The position numbers and the translations under genes were made by a program. A stretch of DNA of 64,000 nucleotides, from NCBI GenBank assembly GCA_005790605.1, contig SXUI01000057.1, positions 31,939-95,938 of the forward strand, given 5' to 3'. Below, piece by piece: positions 1-8,513 of the stretch (its first letter is position 1; the number at the start of each line of letters is the position of its first letter). Below the pieces are notes generated by a model. It was not told the DNA's origin. It saw nothing but the letters and a program-made list of their open reading frames with translations, and searched no databases. The DNA comes from Planctomycetia bacterium. GTDB taxonomy: Bacteria; Planctomycetota; Phycisphaerae; Phycisphaerales; SM1A02.

Positions 1-452
1 AGCGCGTCTTTCTGCAGGGCCTGAGCGACCGCGATCATGCCGCAGACCCCGCTCGCGTTGTCGTCCGCGCCGTTGTAAATGCGATCCTCACCGCTCTTCG
101 CATTCGAAAGATGGTCGTAGTGCGCAGTTACGAGGATGAACTCACCCGAAGAAGGTTGATCGGTCGCGCTCGGGGGGAGCCATGCAACGACATTGGGACT
201 CGCCGCAGGTTGGCGTGCGATTGGAATCAGCATGGAGTCCCGCTCGGAGATGGGCTTCGCCCCAGCCGCTGCAAACTTCGCGGCGACCCACGCAGCGGCG
301 CGCTTTCCATCTTCGCTGCGATAGGAGCGCCCATTCATCGCGTCGCTCGCGAGGTCCGCAAGATCGGCGCAGATGCGAGTGGAATCAGGCGCAGCCGACG
401 GTGGTGTGACCTGCGAGAGAACGAGTGCAACACACGCGAGAATCTGCAGCAT
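1..452 (-). CDS. M28-family zinc aminopeptidase, N-terminal part (cut by window edge)
   Basis: The frame is open from an ATG at 452 to base 1, giving about 150 residues; the stop lies outside the window. A hydrophobic start (MLQILACVALVLSQ) looks like a signal peptide. The stretch VTAHYDHL followed by GADDNASG matches the metal-binding His-x-Asp and Asp-Asp-Asn-x-Ser-Gly motifs of M28 (Zn-dependent) peptidases, in the family's usual order. The Glu and later metal ligands would lie beyond the edge. It probably degrades peptides outside the cytoplasm. It lies 54 bases downstream of, and on the same strand as, the transporter that ends at 507. The family call rests on two motifs, and specificity cannot be told. 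Confidence 0.8.
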   Translation of the reverse strand, partial: MLQILACVALVLSQVTPPSAAPDSTRICADLADLASDAMNGRSYRSEDGKRAAAWVAAKFAAAGAKPISERDSMLIPIARQPAASPNVVAWLPPSATDQPSSGEFILVTAHYDHLSNAKSGEDRIYNGADDNASGVCGMIAVAQALQKDA

Positions 453-506
453 TCACACAGCGTACATGAGACATCCTTCGCAAACAGTCATTGCGTGCGA
501 GGACCG

Positions 507-1970
507 TCAACTCCTGACCTCATCCCAGATTTTGTGCTGATGCGTCTCTTTCAAGAACACGCAACCCACAACGAATGTCAGTGCCGCGATGCCCATCGGA
601 TAGTAAAGCCCCGCGTAGATGTCGCCAGTCGTCGCGACGATGGCGAGACCGATGAGAGGAAGAAGTCCGCCGAAGATGCCGTTGCCGATGTGGTACGGAA
701 GCGAGAGCGCCGTGTAGCGAATGCGCGCGGGGAACGCTTCAACGAGGTATGCGGCGATGGGGCCGTACACCATCGCAACGAAAATGAGCTGCACAAAAAT
801 GAATCCAACGAGCATCCACGCCGAGGAAGTCGCGAAGAGCGTCGAGAGGCCTTCATAGGGGAGCACTTCAGACGCGTTCACCAACGCGCCGTCAACACTC
901 GATTGCGGAGTCAACCGCACGGCGCCAGTTACTGCGTCGCGAACGGAGGTCACCGTTGACACCTGCGAGCCTGCCGCCCACTGCATGCCCTTGTAGATAG
1001 GAATATAGAAACATACTGCGAGAAGGCATCCCGCCATCATGATCTTCTTGCGGCCGATCCGATCGGACAAACTCCCGAACAGAATGAAGAGCGGCATGCC
1101 GAGCAACAGCGCAACAGCGACGATGCAATTTGCGCTTGTGGAGTGCACCTTGAGAATCGTCTGGAGATAAAAGAGCGCGTAAAACTGTCCCGTGTACCAA
1201 ATCACGCCCTGCCCCGCGGTCGCCCCAAACAGTGAAATGAGCACGCGCTTGAGATTGGCCCACTGCGTGAATGCTTCTTTGAGCGGAGCACTTGATGTCA
1301 TCCCCTTTGTCTTGAGATGGTCGAGAATCGGCGACTCTTGCATTCGCATTCGAATGTAGAGCGAGATGCCCACGAGGAAGATGGAAATCAAGAACGGCAC
1401 GCGCCATCCCCAGGACTTGAAGGCCTCTACTCCAAGCATGCTCTGCACGAAGAAGATGACAATGAGCGAGAGAAAGAGGCCAAGCGTTGCAGTGATTTGT
1501 ATGAAGCTCGTATAGAACCCGCGCTTGTTGTCGGGCACATGTTCGGCGACATACACAGCAGCGCCGCCGTACTCGCCGCCGAGCGCAAAGCCTTGCATCA
1601 CGCGGATGAGCAACAGTGCAATCGGCGCTGCATAACCAATCGTCGCGAATGTCGGGAGCACGCCGACGACTGCTGTCGCGCCACCCATCACAATGAGCGT
1701 GACGAGAAACGCGTACTTGCGGCCGACCACATCGCCGATGCGGCCGAAAACAAGCGCGCCAAAGGGCCGGACAACGAATCCAACAGCAAAGGTCGAGAGA
1801 TACGCGACGAGCGCCCAAGTGTCATTCCCGCTTGGGTAGAAGAGAGGAGCGATGATCGTCGCGAGACTTCCAAAGATGTAGAAGTCGTACCACTCGATCA
1901 TCGTCCCGACCGAAGAGGCTGCGATGACCTGCCAAAGACGCGCGCGTGAGACCGTAGATTCGGATGGCAT
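507..1970 (-). CDS. MFS transporter, metabolite:H+ symporter (MHS) family
   Basis: This is a 487-residue membrane protein of about 12 segments. The first helix carries VGTMIEWYDFYIFG and the loop after helix 2 carries GRIGDVVGRK (about residues 77-84); both are hallmarks of the MHS branch (ProP, KgtP, ShiA) of the major facilitator superfamily. RVMQGFALGGEYGG follows in helix 4. These proteins import organic acids, betaines or similar solutes with protons. A soluble insertion of roughly 45 residues sits between later helices (near ASEVLPYEGLSTLF), longer than in typical members. I chose the ATG at 1970; a longer frame begins with TTG at 2012. The substrate cannot be predicted. The following gene on the same strand is the M28 peptidase. 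Confidence 0.88.
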   Translation of the reverse strand: MPSESTVSRARLWQVIAASSVGTMIEWYDFYIFGSLATIIAPLFYPSGNDTWALVAYLSTFAVGFVVRPFGALVFGRIGDVVGRKYAFLVTLIVMGGATAVVGVLPTFATIGYAAPIALLLIRVMQGFALGGEYGGAAVYVAEHVPDNKRGFYTSFIQITATLGLFLSLIVIFFVQSMLGVEAFKSWGWRVPFLISIFLVGISLYIRMRMQESPILDHLKTKGMTSSAPLKEAFTQWANLKRVLISLFGATAGQGVIWYTGQFYALFYLQTILKVHSTSANCIVAVALLLGMPLFILFGSLSDRIGRKKIMMAGCLLAVCFYIPIYKGMQWAAGSQVSTVTSVRDAVTGAVRLTPQSSVDGALVNASEVLPYEGLSTLFATSSAWMLVGFIFVQLIFVAMVYGPIAAYLVEAFPARIRYTALSLPYHIGNGIFGGLLPLIGLAIVATTGDIYAGLYYPMGIAALTFVVGCVFLKETHQHKIWDEVRS

Positions 1971-2059
1971 GCATCCGAAGTCTAATGCGACGACACTCTT
2001 CCGCGTGTGCAAGGCTCATGCGGAGTCCGAACCCAGGAAGTCTTCATTCGTTCGGTCAG

Positions 2060-3646
2060 TTAGCTGCACGGCCCCCACGCGCTGAGCAGAATTGCAAGGT
2101 CAGCCGCGCCCACGAATCCGTCGCAATCAAGATCAGCGACGCAGGCCGACTTTCCACACGGTCCCCATGAAGCGAGCAGGATCGAAAGATCCGCGGCAGC
2201 CACAGCACCGTCGAGATCAAAGTCCGCGAGGCAAGAGGGCGCAATGGGAATAAGGACATACGCGACTCCTGGCAAGTAGTCCTCCGGCGCCGCAGTCGCG
2301 ATGATCCATCCGTCTGCGTTGACGCCATGTGCCTGCGTCAGATTGAGATCAGATCGGCCCGTCAATTCATCGAGCGCGACGCCAGTCCAAACTCCAGTAT
2401 CAGGTGAGAGAAGCCATCGAACCGCCTTGCGACGCGAAGTCTGCGTTGAGTCGATCTCAGTCAGCGTGCCGACTGCGGTCTCGCCTCGGATCGCGCCATC
2501 GAGAACATCGTTGCTCACAAATTTCGCTCCCTGCACAGTGCTCGCCTCGTGCTCGTACCCTGAGGCGACAGGAAGGTGGCCGAGGTAAACCGGTGAAGTG
2601 CCAAGCGAGTTCCACACCGTCGCGTAATCCTCGCACTGATCACACGCTCCCGAATCGATATTGCATGTGAGATCCCACGGCGCTCCGTATGGATCTACAC
2701 CTCCGCCCTGCGCGTGACCGTAGAGATGAGGCGTGGAGCGCGCGAAGATCGCAACACCGCGAGGCGTGTCTAGTTCGCCGTCGCTGGAACATCTTGTCCA
2801 CGATCCGTGCGGAACAACATGCCTTGGTTCGCCTCCATCGTAGACGAGTCCCCACTCCGCATCGAAACAGAGAGAAACGGTGGTGCCTTCGCCTTCACAC
2901 AGCGTTGGATCTTCGCATCGATAACCGTAACCAATACCGGCGGGATCGCCATGCTCCCGCGCGAGAAGCGCGTGAGCGGTGGTTGCCGCATTTTCTGAAT
3001 AGTGGATCTCGGATCCACCGCCATCGAGTCTCGTGCCGCCGGACAACGCAAGCGGCCCATCTCCCGCCAATAGGCTCCACTTTGTGCCTCGCCGAGGCCG
3101 AATCGCTGCGCACTTCCAGCGCGCGGTCCCAAACATTGTTTGCCCGTCATCAGCAATCGCGAATGCCGCACTTCCGAGCGCGCCAATCGCCGGCATGCTC
3201 CAATCTTCCTCCGAGCGCCACGCAGCTGCGATGGGCTCAAAACCTTGGCCTCCGCCACCGATGTATCCAACCACGACCGGATCTATACCTTCCGATAGGT
3301 CGCACGAAGTTGTCATCAATCCACCGGCAGTGAGTGGAATCGCAAGTGGGTATGTCACGCAGTGGGCCGAGATCGTCGGGAACACGATCTCGGCGAGCCG
3401 AATCCCCGCGCTCTCGGGCAAGTTGCCGGAGATGATCCCGTGGTCATTGATCGCCCATCGCCCCTGGTCCATGCCGAACTCGCCGCTGTAGACCGCCTGC
3501 TCCATCGCAGGGCCGAGTTCGACGACCCGATACTGCTGTTCAGCTACTGCGCCGCTCGAGTTTGCGAGAAGTGTGAGGATGATCGATCCAGCGGCGGGAG
3601 AGCAACGCCAACAACTCAAGAACCGATGTGGAATCTGTGCATCCAT
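2060..3646 (-). CDS. Secreted protein with HAF-like repeats and C-terminal dockerin pair
   Basis: This is a 528-residue exported protein. An ATG at 3646 is preceded by AAGGA at suitable spacing and followed by a hydrophobic signal-peptide stretch (SIILTLLANSSGAVA). The middle is a series of beta-rich segments with phrases such as AHGVNADGWII, resembling HAF-type repeat proteins. The last 60 residues hold two calcium-loop repeats, CLADFDLDGAVAAADLSI and CVADLDCDGFVGAADLAI, each ending in an ASWGPC or SAWGPC type motif. This is the short planctomycete (GC-type) dockerin form. The dockerin presumably attaches the protein to a partner outside the cell. The function of the main body is unknown. 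It is probably transcribed alone; the next gene on the strand is 90 bases downstream. Confidence 0.82.
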   Translation of the reverse strand: MDAQIPHRFLSCWRCSPAAGSIILTLLANSSGAVAEQQYRVVELGPAMEQAVYSGEFGMDQGRWAINDHGIISGNLPESAGIRLAEIVFPTISAHCVTYPLAIPLTAGGLMTTSCDLSEGIDPVVVGYIGGGGQGFEPIAAAWRSEEDWSMPAIGALGSAAFAIADDGQTMFGTARWKCAAIRPRRGTKWSLLAGDGPLALSGGTRLDGGGSEIHYSENAATTAHALLAREHGDPAGIGYGYRCEDPTLCEGEGTTVSLCFDAEWGLVYDGGEPRHVVPHGSWTRCSSDGELDTPRGVAIFARSTPHLYGHAQGGGVDPYGAPWDLTCNIDSGACDQCEDYATVWNSLGTSPVYLGHLPVASGYEHEASTVQGAKFVSNDVLDGAIRGETAVGTLTEIDSTQTSRRKAVRWLLSPDTGVWTGVALDELTGRSDLNLTQAHGVNADGWIIATAAPEDYLPGVAYVLIPIAPSCLADFDLDGAVAAADLSILLASWGPCGKSACVADLDCDGFVGAADLAILLSAWGPCS

Positions 3647-3805
3647 TCGAGACCATCCTTCGTGTTGAAAATTCTGGGAGCTTGACTACGAAGACCACCG
3701 CGTCTGCCTCACCTGTGACGATCCGTACTCGGACCGCCACTCACCTGCCATCAGTGTCGCGGCTTCCCTACAAATCGCAAGTGAAAAAGTTTGACTTCTG
3801 ATCGT

Positions 3806-4651
3806 TCAATCCCGCGACTGCGTCAATTCAATGCCTGGAGTGAGGAAGGTGATCTTGCGTGCCTTGAAGAGCGCGCCGAGTGCTTGTTTGAATGCCTTTT
3901 TGCTCACGCCAAAGCGCGCGCGAATCGCATCGGGCGAACTGTCATCATCGAAGTTCAACCGCCCACCTGCCTTGGAGAGTTGATCGAGGATCTGCTCCGT
4001 CAACGGGGCTACGCGCGCGTAACCCGCCTTATCCAAACGGAGATCGATTTTCCCGTCCTCGCGCACCTCCTGCACGAAGCCGCGCATTCGCGCGCCGATA
4101 GACAACGGCGATGCGAGCGTTGCGTTGTAGATCAGTCCGCGGTGCGCGTTCTCAACTATGACTCCAAATCCGAGCGGCGATTCCTCAAACACCAAGAGGT
4201 CCACTTCTTGATCGATCGCATACGCGGGCTTGGTGCGGCTGAAGTGCCGAGTGATGAGCGACGAGGCGATGATGCGGTCCGTCTCTTTGTCATGCAGCAC
4301 TCTGACGACGACCTTCTCCCCAACTTCGACATCTCGCCTCTGCTCTCGGTACGGAAGCAGCAAATCTTTCGACAGTCCCCAGTCCAAAAAGGCACCTGCG
4401 CGCTCGTGGATGTCCTTCACTCGCATACACGCGAACTCATCGACGCATGCAAGCGGTGTCTCCGTTGTCGCGACCAAGCGATCTTCCGAATCTCGATACA
4501 CAAACACTTCGATCGTGTCTCTGATCCGAAGAGTCCGCGGAATGAACTTCCCCGGAAGCAAGATCTCGCCGAGCGGTCCGCCATCGAGATAAATCCCAGG
4601 CTGTGCCTCGCGAAGAGCCGTGAGAATATTGCGCCTACCCAGTTGTGCCAT
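3806..4651 (-). CDS. cvfB: CvfB-like S1 RNA-binding protein
   Basis: This 281-residue cytoplasmic protein has the CvfB (YitL) layout: S1-like barrels at about residues 15-65, 72-140 and 150-215, then a winged-helix tail at about 225-281 (VSKKAFKQALGALFKARKI). The second barrel shows the usual GAFLDWGLSKDLLLP start. Length and domain order match the family, which binds RNA and affects virulence or stress genes in firmicutes; the role in planctomycetes is not established. It is transcribed away from the succinate dehydrogenase operon, sharing a 133-base intergenic region with it. The start is an ATG at 4651. I am sure of the domain architecture and less sure of any physiological role. Confidence 0.82.
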   Translation of the reverse strand: MAQLGRRNILTALREAQPGIYLDGGPLGEILLPGKFIPRTLRIRDTIEVFVYRDSEDRLVATTETPLACVDEFACMRVKDIHERAGAFLDWGLSKDLLLPYREQRRDVEVGEKVVVRVLHDKETDRIIASSLITRHFSRTKPAYAIDQEVDLLVFEESPLGFGVIVENAHRGLIYNATLASPLSIGARMRGFVQEVREDGKIDLRLDKAGYARVAPLTEQILDQLSKAGGRLNFDDDSSPDAIRARFGVSKKAFKQALGALFKARKITFLTPGIELTQSRD

Positions 4652-4705
4652 GCCACGCTAGCGTACGAGAATTCGCGGAGATTCCGCGCCGCCGTGGATG
4701 AATTC

Positions 4706-4733
4706 GCACTTATGCATGCATGGATGCATGTGC
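4706..4733. promoter_or_regulatory. ATGCAT-rich inverted repeat upstream of the sdh operon
   Basis: Left arm GCACTTATGCAT (4706-4717) and right arm ATGCATGTGC (4724-4733) are imperfect inverted repeats around a 6-base centre, and ATGCAT occurs three times within 20 bases. It lies between the divergent cvfB-like and sdh genes, with a TATGCT (4744-4749) that could be a -10 element just downstream. It may be an operator or promoter part; no known regulator site was recognised. Confidence 0.3.
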
Positions 4734-4784
4734 GAGGACGCGCTATGCTTCTCCCCCTCGCGACGAGGCATACGAGACAAGTCC

Positions 4785-5627
4785 ATGACGAAGATTTCAC
4801 TTCCGCAAGCCCGTGGTTTTCTGCAGACGAATCGCAAGGACCTTTGGTGGCTCCAGCCGCTCGTGGTGCTCCTCGGATTTGGCGCGTTCATCGTCTACTC
4901 GACTTGGGCGGCGCTCCAAGGCAGTCACTATTTCATCGGCGGACCGAGCGACCCCGGCGCGCAGCAACTCCTCTCGCCGTTCTACTCGCCTGTCGTTTGG
5001 GATGCCGCGAATCTCAAGTCTGGCCATGCGTGGTTTGAAGGACTTCCCGCATGGTGGCCCGCGTGGATGATCTTCTCTCCCGCGCTCTTGATTCTTCCAT
5101 TCCCAGGTCTGTTCCGATTCACTTGCTACTACTACCGCGGCGCGTACTACAAAGCGTTCTGGGGTGATCCGGTGAGCTGCGCAGTTGGCGAGCCAAAGTT
5201 TCGCGGCGACAACTACCGCGGCGAAGAGAAGTTCCCTCTCATATTCCAGAATGTGCATCGCTATGCGCTCTACATCGCGATCGTGTTCATATTTCTCCTG
5301 GCGTTCGACGCGTGGACCTCATTGTGGAACGTTGACTCGACTGGCGCAAAGCACTTCGGCGTGAGCGTGGGGTCGCTTGTCCTCACTATGAATGTCGTGC
5401 TCTTGGGCGGATACACCTTTGGGTGCCACTGCTGGCGTCACCTTGTCGGCGGCAAGCATGACTGCATGTCGTGCAGCAAGATGCGACAAAACGCCTACTC
5501 GCGCGTGAGTTGGCTGAACGCCCGGCACATGCTCTTCGCTTGGATGAGCCTCTTCTGGGTTGGTTTTACCGATGTCTATGTGCGGCTCTGCTCCATGGGA
5601 GTCTGGACGGACTACAGGATTTTCTAA
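4785..5627 (+). CDS. sdhC: Succinate dehydrogenase membrane anchor, mycobacterial Sdh1-like
   Basis: This 280-residue integral membrane protein of about five or six helices anchors the SdhAB catalytic subunits and passes electrons to quinone. It resembles the single large anchor of actinobacterial Sdh1 rather than the classic SdhC plus SdhD pair: CYYYRGAYYKAFW (about 114-126), then FQNVHRYALY, then GCHCWRHLVGG and DCMSC (about 213-230), ending in FTDVYVRLCSMG and DYRIF. The Cys/His cluster C214, H215, C216, H219, H225, C227, C230 could hold a metal centre. I chose ATG 4785; an upstream ATG at 4698 would add 29 residues that look unlike the family. The stop abuts the sdhA ATG exactly, so translation is probably coupled. 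Confidence 0.85.
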   Translation: MTKISLPQARGFLQTNRKDLWWLQPLVVLLGFGAFIVYSTWAALQGSHYFIGGPSDPGAQQLLSPFYSPVVWDAANLKSGHAWFEGLPAWWPAWMIFSPALLILPFPGLFRFTCYYYRGAYYKAFWGDPVSCAVGEPKFRGDNYRGEEKFPLIFQNVHRYALYIAIVFIFLLAFDAWTSLWNVDSTGAKHFGVSVGSLVLTMNVVLLGGYTFGCHCWRHLVGGKHDCMSCSKMRQNAYSRVSWLNARHMLFAWMSLFWVGFTDVYVRLCSMGVWTDYRIF

Positions 5628-7448
5628 ATGAGCGCACTCGATAAATACATTGTCACGGACCACGATGTCCTCGTCATCGGCGCAGGCGGCGCAGGACTGC
5701 GCGCTGCTATTGAGGCGAGTGGCCATGGCGCGCGAACCGCGGTGATCTGCAAGTCATTGCTCGGCAAAGCGCACACCGTGATGGCCGAGGGTGGCATGGC
5801 GGCCGCGATGGGCAATGTCGATGACCGCGACAATTGGGAAGTGCACTTCTCCGACACGATGCGCGGAGGCGGCTACCTCAATAATGCGACGATGGCGGAG
5901 CATCACGCACGAGAAGCGCCCGCGCGTGTTCGCGAACTTGAGGCGTGGGGCGCCGTCTTTGATCGAACCAAAGATGGCAAGATCCTCCAGCGCAACTTCG
6001 GTGGTCACCGCTACCCGCGACTCGCGCATGTTGGTGACCGCACCGGACTCGAGATGATCCGCACGCTGCAGGATCACGGCGTCCATCAGGGTCTTGACAT
6101 CTTCATGGAGATGACTGTCGTCGCGCTCCTGACGAACGCAGGCCGCGTGGTCGGCGCGCTCGGTTACGACCGCGAACGCGGACGCATGCGCGTTTGGCGA
6201 GCGGGCGCGGTAGTCCTCGCGACAGGCGGTATCGGGAAAGCATTCCGCATTACGAGCAACTCTTGGGAATACACCGGCGACGGCCAGTCCCTCGCCTATC
6301 ACGCGGGCGCTGCGCTGATGGACATGGAGTTCGTTCAATTCCATCCCACAGGCATGGTCTGGCCACCAAGCGTGCGCGGCATTCTCGTGACCGAAGGTGT
6401 TCGCGGTGAAGGCGGCGTGCTTCGCAATAGTGAAGGTCGTCGATTCATGTTCGATGACATTCCAGAGCTCTACAAGAACCAAGTTGCGAAGGATGAAGAA
6501 GAAGGCTGGCGTTATGTCTGCGGTGACAAGCACGCACAGCGACCGCCAGAACTCCTCACTCGCGACCATGTTGCACGGTGCATCAACCGAGAGATCAAGG
6601 CCGGTCGCGGCTCACCGCACGGTGGCGTGTTCCTCGACATCGGTTGGATCAAGGAAAAACTTCCGAACGCGCGCGAGCACATCAAAAAGAAGTTGCCCAG
6701 CATGTACCACCAATTCATGCAACTCGCGGGCGTCGATATCACGACGGAAGCGATGGAGGTCGGTCCGACCACGCACTATGTGATGGGCGGCGTGCGCGTG
6801 GATGGGGATACGCAAATGTCCAATGTGCCCGGCCTCTTCGCGGCAGGCGAAGTTGCGGCGGGATTGCATGGTGCGAATCGCCTCGGCGGCAACTCGCTCA
6901 GCGATCTCATCGTCTTCGGTCAACGCGCCGGCGAACACGCTGCAAAGTTTGCGAAGAGCGCGCCGAATCGAGAAGTAGACCTCGCGCAAGTCGAAGCGGA
7001 AACACGCCGCGCACTCGAGTCCTTCGATCGACCCAATGGCGAGAATCCATACGCGATTCAACACGACTTGCAAGACACGATGCAGGATCTCGTCGGCATC
7101 GTGCGTACGCAGAGCGAGATGGAGCTGGCGCTCGAGAAGATCGCCGCGCTCAATGCTCGTGCGGCGAAGGCAGGCGTCGCGGGACACCGTGAGTACAACC
7201 CAGGCTGGCACACGGCGATCGACCTTCGCAATCTGCTGACCGTCAGCGAAGCCGTGACGCGATGCGCGATTGAGCGGAAGGAAAGCCGCGGCGCGCAATT
7301 CCGCGAGGACTTCCCGAACAAGTCTGACGAATGCTCGAAGTACAACAATGTCGTTCGCAAAGCCGCAGATGGCTCCATGATTCTTGAGCGGCAACCGATT
7401 CCCGCGCTCCGTGCCGACCTCAAGGCGATCATCGAGAAAATGAAGTAA
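5628..7448 (+). CDS. sdhA: Succinate dehydrogenase / fumarate reductase flavoprotein subunit
   Basis: This 606-residue catalytic subunit oxidises succinate to fumarate on the cytoplasmic face. The FAD-binding GAGGAGLRAA lies at residues 18-27, and KAHTVMAEGG supplies H49, the position where the family links FAD covalently. QFHPTGM, TEGVRGEGG and HGANRLGGNSL are further flavoprotein motifs around the active site. Full length for the family. The ATG follows the stop of the anchor gene without a gap, and sdhB begins 62 bases after the stop. Gene order anchor-A-B matches Sdh1-type operons. Fumarate reductase direction cannot be excluded from sequence alone. Confidence 0.96.
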   Translation: MSALDKYIVTDHDVLVIGAGGAGLRAAIEASGHGARTAVICKSLLGKAHTVMAEGGMAAAMGNVDDRDNWEVHFSDTMRGGGYLNNATMAEHHAREAPARVRELEAWGAVFDRTKDGKILQRNFGGHRYPRLAHVGDRTGLEMIRTLQDHGVHQGLDIFMEMTVVALLTNAGRVVGALGYDRERGRMRVWRAGAVVLATGGIGKAFRITSNSWEYTGDGQSLAYHAGAALMDMEFVQFHPTGMVWPPSVRGILVTEGVRGEGGVLRNSEGRRFMFDDIPELYKNQVAKDEEEGWRYVCGDKHAQRPPELLTRDHVARCINREIKAGRGSPHGGVFLDIGWIKEKLPNAREHIKKKLPSMYHQFMQLAGVDITTEAMEVGPTTHYVMGGVRVDGDTQMSNVPGLFAAGEVAAGLHGANRLGGNSLSDLIVFGQRAGEHAAKFAKSAPNREVDLAQVEAETRRALESFDRPNGENPYAIQHDLQDTMQDLVGIVRTQSEMELALEKIAALNARAAKAGVAGHREYNPGWHTAIDLRNLLTVSEAVTRCAIERKESRGAQFREDFPNKSDECSKYNNVVRKAADGSMILERQPIPALRADLKAIIEKMK

Positions 7449-7510
7449 GCGACCGATAGAAGAAACGCGCTTCTCCAAAGCGCGTCCGAAGTCATTTAGG
7501 AGTAGCTCAC

Positions 7511-8287
7511 ATGTCTTCCGCCCCCGCAGGCACCACATCCACTGAAACCCGCATCATGAACTTCCGCGTCTGGCGCGGCGATGCAAATGGTGGAGCGTTC
7601 GTGGAGTATTCCGTTGAAGTCACGCCAGGCATGGTGGTGCTCGATTGCATCCACAAGATTCAAGCAGAGCAGGCACAGGATCTTGCGTGCCGCTGGAACT
7701 GCAAGGCCGGCAAGTGCGGCTCTTGCTCGGCAGAAATCAACGGCAAGCCAAGCTTGATGTGCATGACCCGCATGGACACGCTGCCCAAGGACGAGACTGT
7801 CATGGTCGAGCCCATGCAGGCGTTTCCAATTCTGCGAGATCTCGTCACGGATGTCTCTTGGAACTACGAAGTCAAGAAGAAGATCAAGCCGTTCAAGCCA
7901 CGAGCACCCGACAACGCCGATGGCACTTGGACGACTTATCAAGTCGATGTGGAACGGGCGCAAGAATTCCGCAAGTGCATCGAGTGCTTCCTCTGTCAGG
8001 ATGTCTGCCATGTCCTTCGTGACCACCACAAGCACGATGAGTTCATCGGCCCTCGATTCCTCGTGTTCACGGCTGCGTTGGAAATGAATCCGCTTGACAC
8101 CGAGGATCGCATCGCCGACCTCAAGAAGCGCGACGGCATCGGTTACTGCAACATCGGCAAGTGCTGCACCAAGGTCTGCCCCGAGCACATCACGATCACC
8201 GACAACGCGATCATTCCGCTGAAGGAGCGTGTCGTGGATGAGTTTTACGACCCGATTACGCGATTGTTCAGGATGTTCAAGGGTTGA
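7511..8287 (+). CDS. sdhB: Succinate dehydrogenase iron-sulfur subunit
   Basis: This 258-residue electron-transfer subunit links the flavin to the anchor. Cysteines C60, C64, C69, C72 and C84 include the plant-type [2Fe-2S] set (motif CKAGKCGSC). CIECFLCQDVC (C156, C159, C162, C166) and CNIGKCCTKVC (C213, C218, C219, C223) supply the ligands of the [4Fe-4S] and third cluster. The length suits the shorter Sdh1-like form. It is preceded by TTAGGAGTAGCTCAC, a good ribosome binding site for the ATG at 7511. It is the last gene of the sdh operon, and its TGA stop is embedded in the first bases of an intergenic repeat described separately. Confidence 0.95.
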   Translation: MSSAPAGTTSTETRIMNFRVWRGDANGGAFVEYSVEVTPGMVVLDCIHKIQAEQAQDLACRWNCKAGKCGSCSAEINGKPSLMCMTRMDTLPKDETVMVEPMQAFPILRDLVTDVSWNYEVKKKIKPFKPRAPDNADGTWTTYQVDVERAQEFRKCIECFLCQDVCHVLRDHHKHDEFIGPRFLVFTAALEMNPLDTEDRIADLKKRDGIGYCNIGKCCTKVCPEHITITDNAIIPLKERVVDEFYDPITRLFRMFKG

Positions 8288-8400
8288 GCGCTCGCGACTT
8301 GCGATGCGTTGAGCCATGTGCGCTGCTCGCGCGATAGGCGCATCGCCTCGCTCGCTCCTGTATGCGCCGGGGCGAGTGAATCGCCCTCGGCGCAAGTCGA
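8284..8400 (+). repeat. REP-like intergenic repeat, copy A
   Basis: This unit of about 115 bases begins TTGAGCGCTCGCGACTTGCG and contains GCATCGCCTCGCTCGCT, GGGCGAGTGAATCGCC and GGCGCAAGTC in that order. The same ordered blocks recur at 32761-33113. The CTCGC and GCGAG blocks can pair into an imperfect hairpin. The first bases include the sdhB stop codon. Confidence 0.75.
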
Positions 8401-8502
8401 GTGTTGCGGAACGGTCTGCGGCTCTCCTCCGACTATCGCGAACTGCTCGCTCGGCACCGTGATATTCAACGACAACTCATCCGTGAGCCGATGCGGTGGC
8501 TC

Positions 8503-8507
8503 GGAGG
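8503..8507 (+). promoter_or_regulatory. Shine-Dalgarno that fixes the NCS1 permease start
   Basis: GGAGG at 8503-8507 lies 6 bases before GTG 8514. It would fall inside the coding region if the upstream GTG at 8496 were used, so it favours 8514 as the true start. Confidence 0.6.
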
Positions 8508-8513
8508 TTTTCC

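Noticed and set aside
3791..5038. 415-codon plus-strand open frame across the cvfB-like gene and sdh anchor start
   Set aside because: It spans two real genes in the wrong frame and has no signal or motif.
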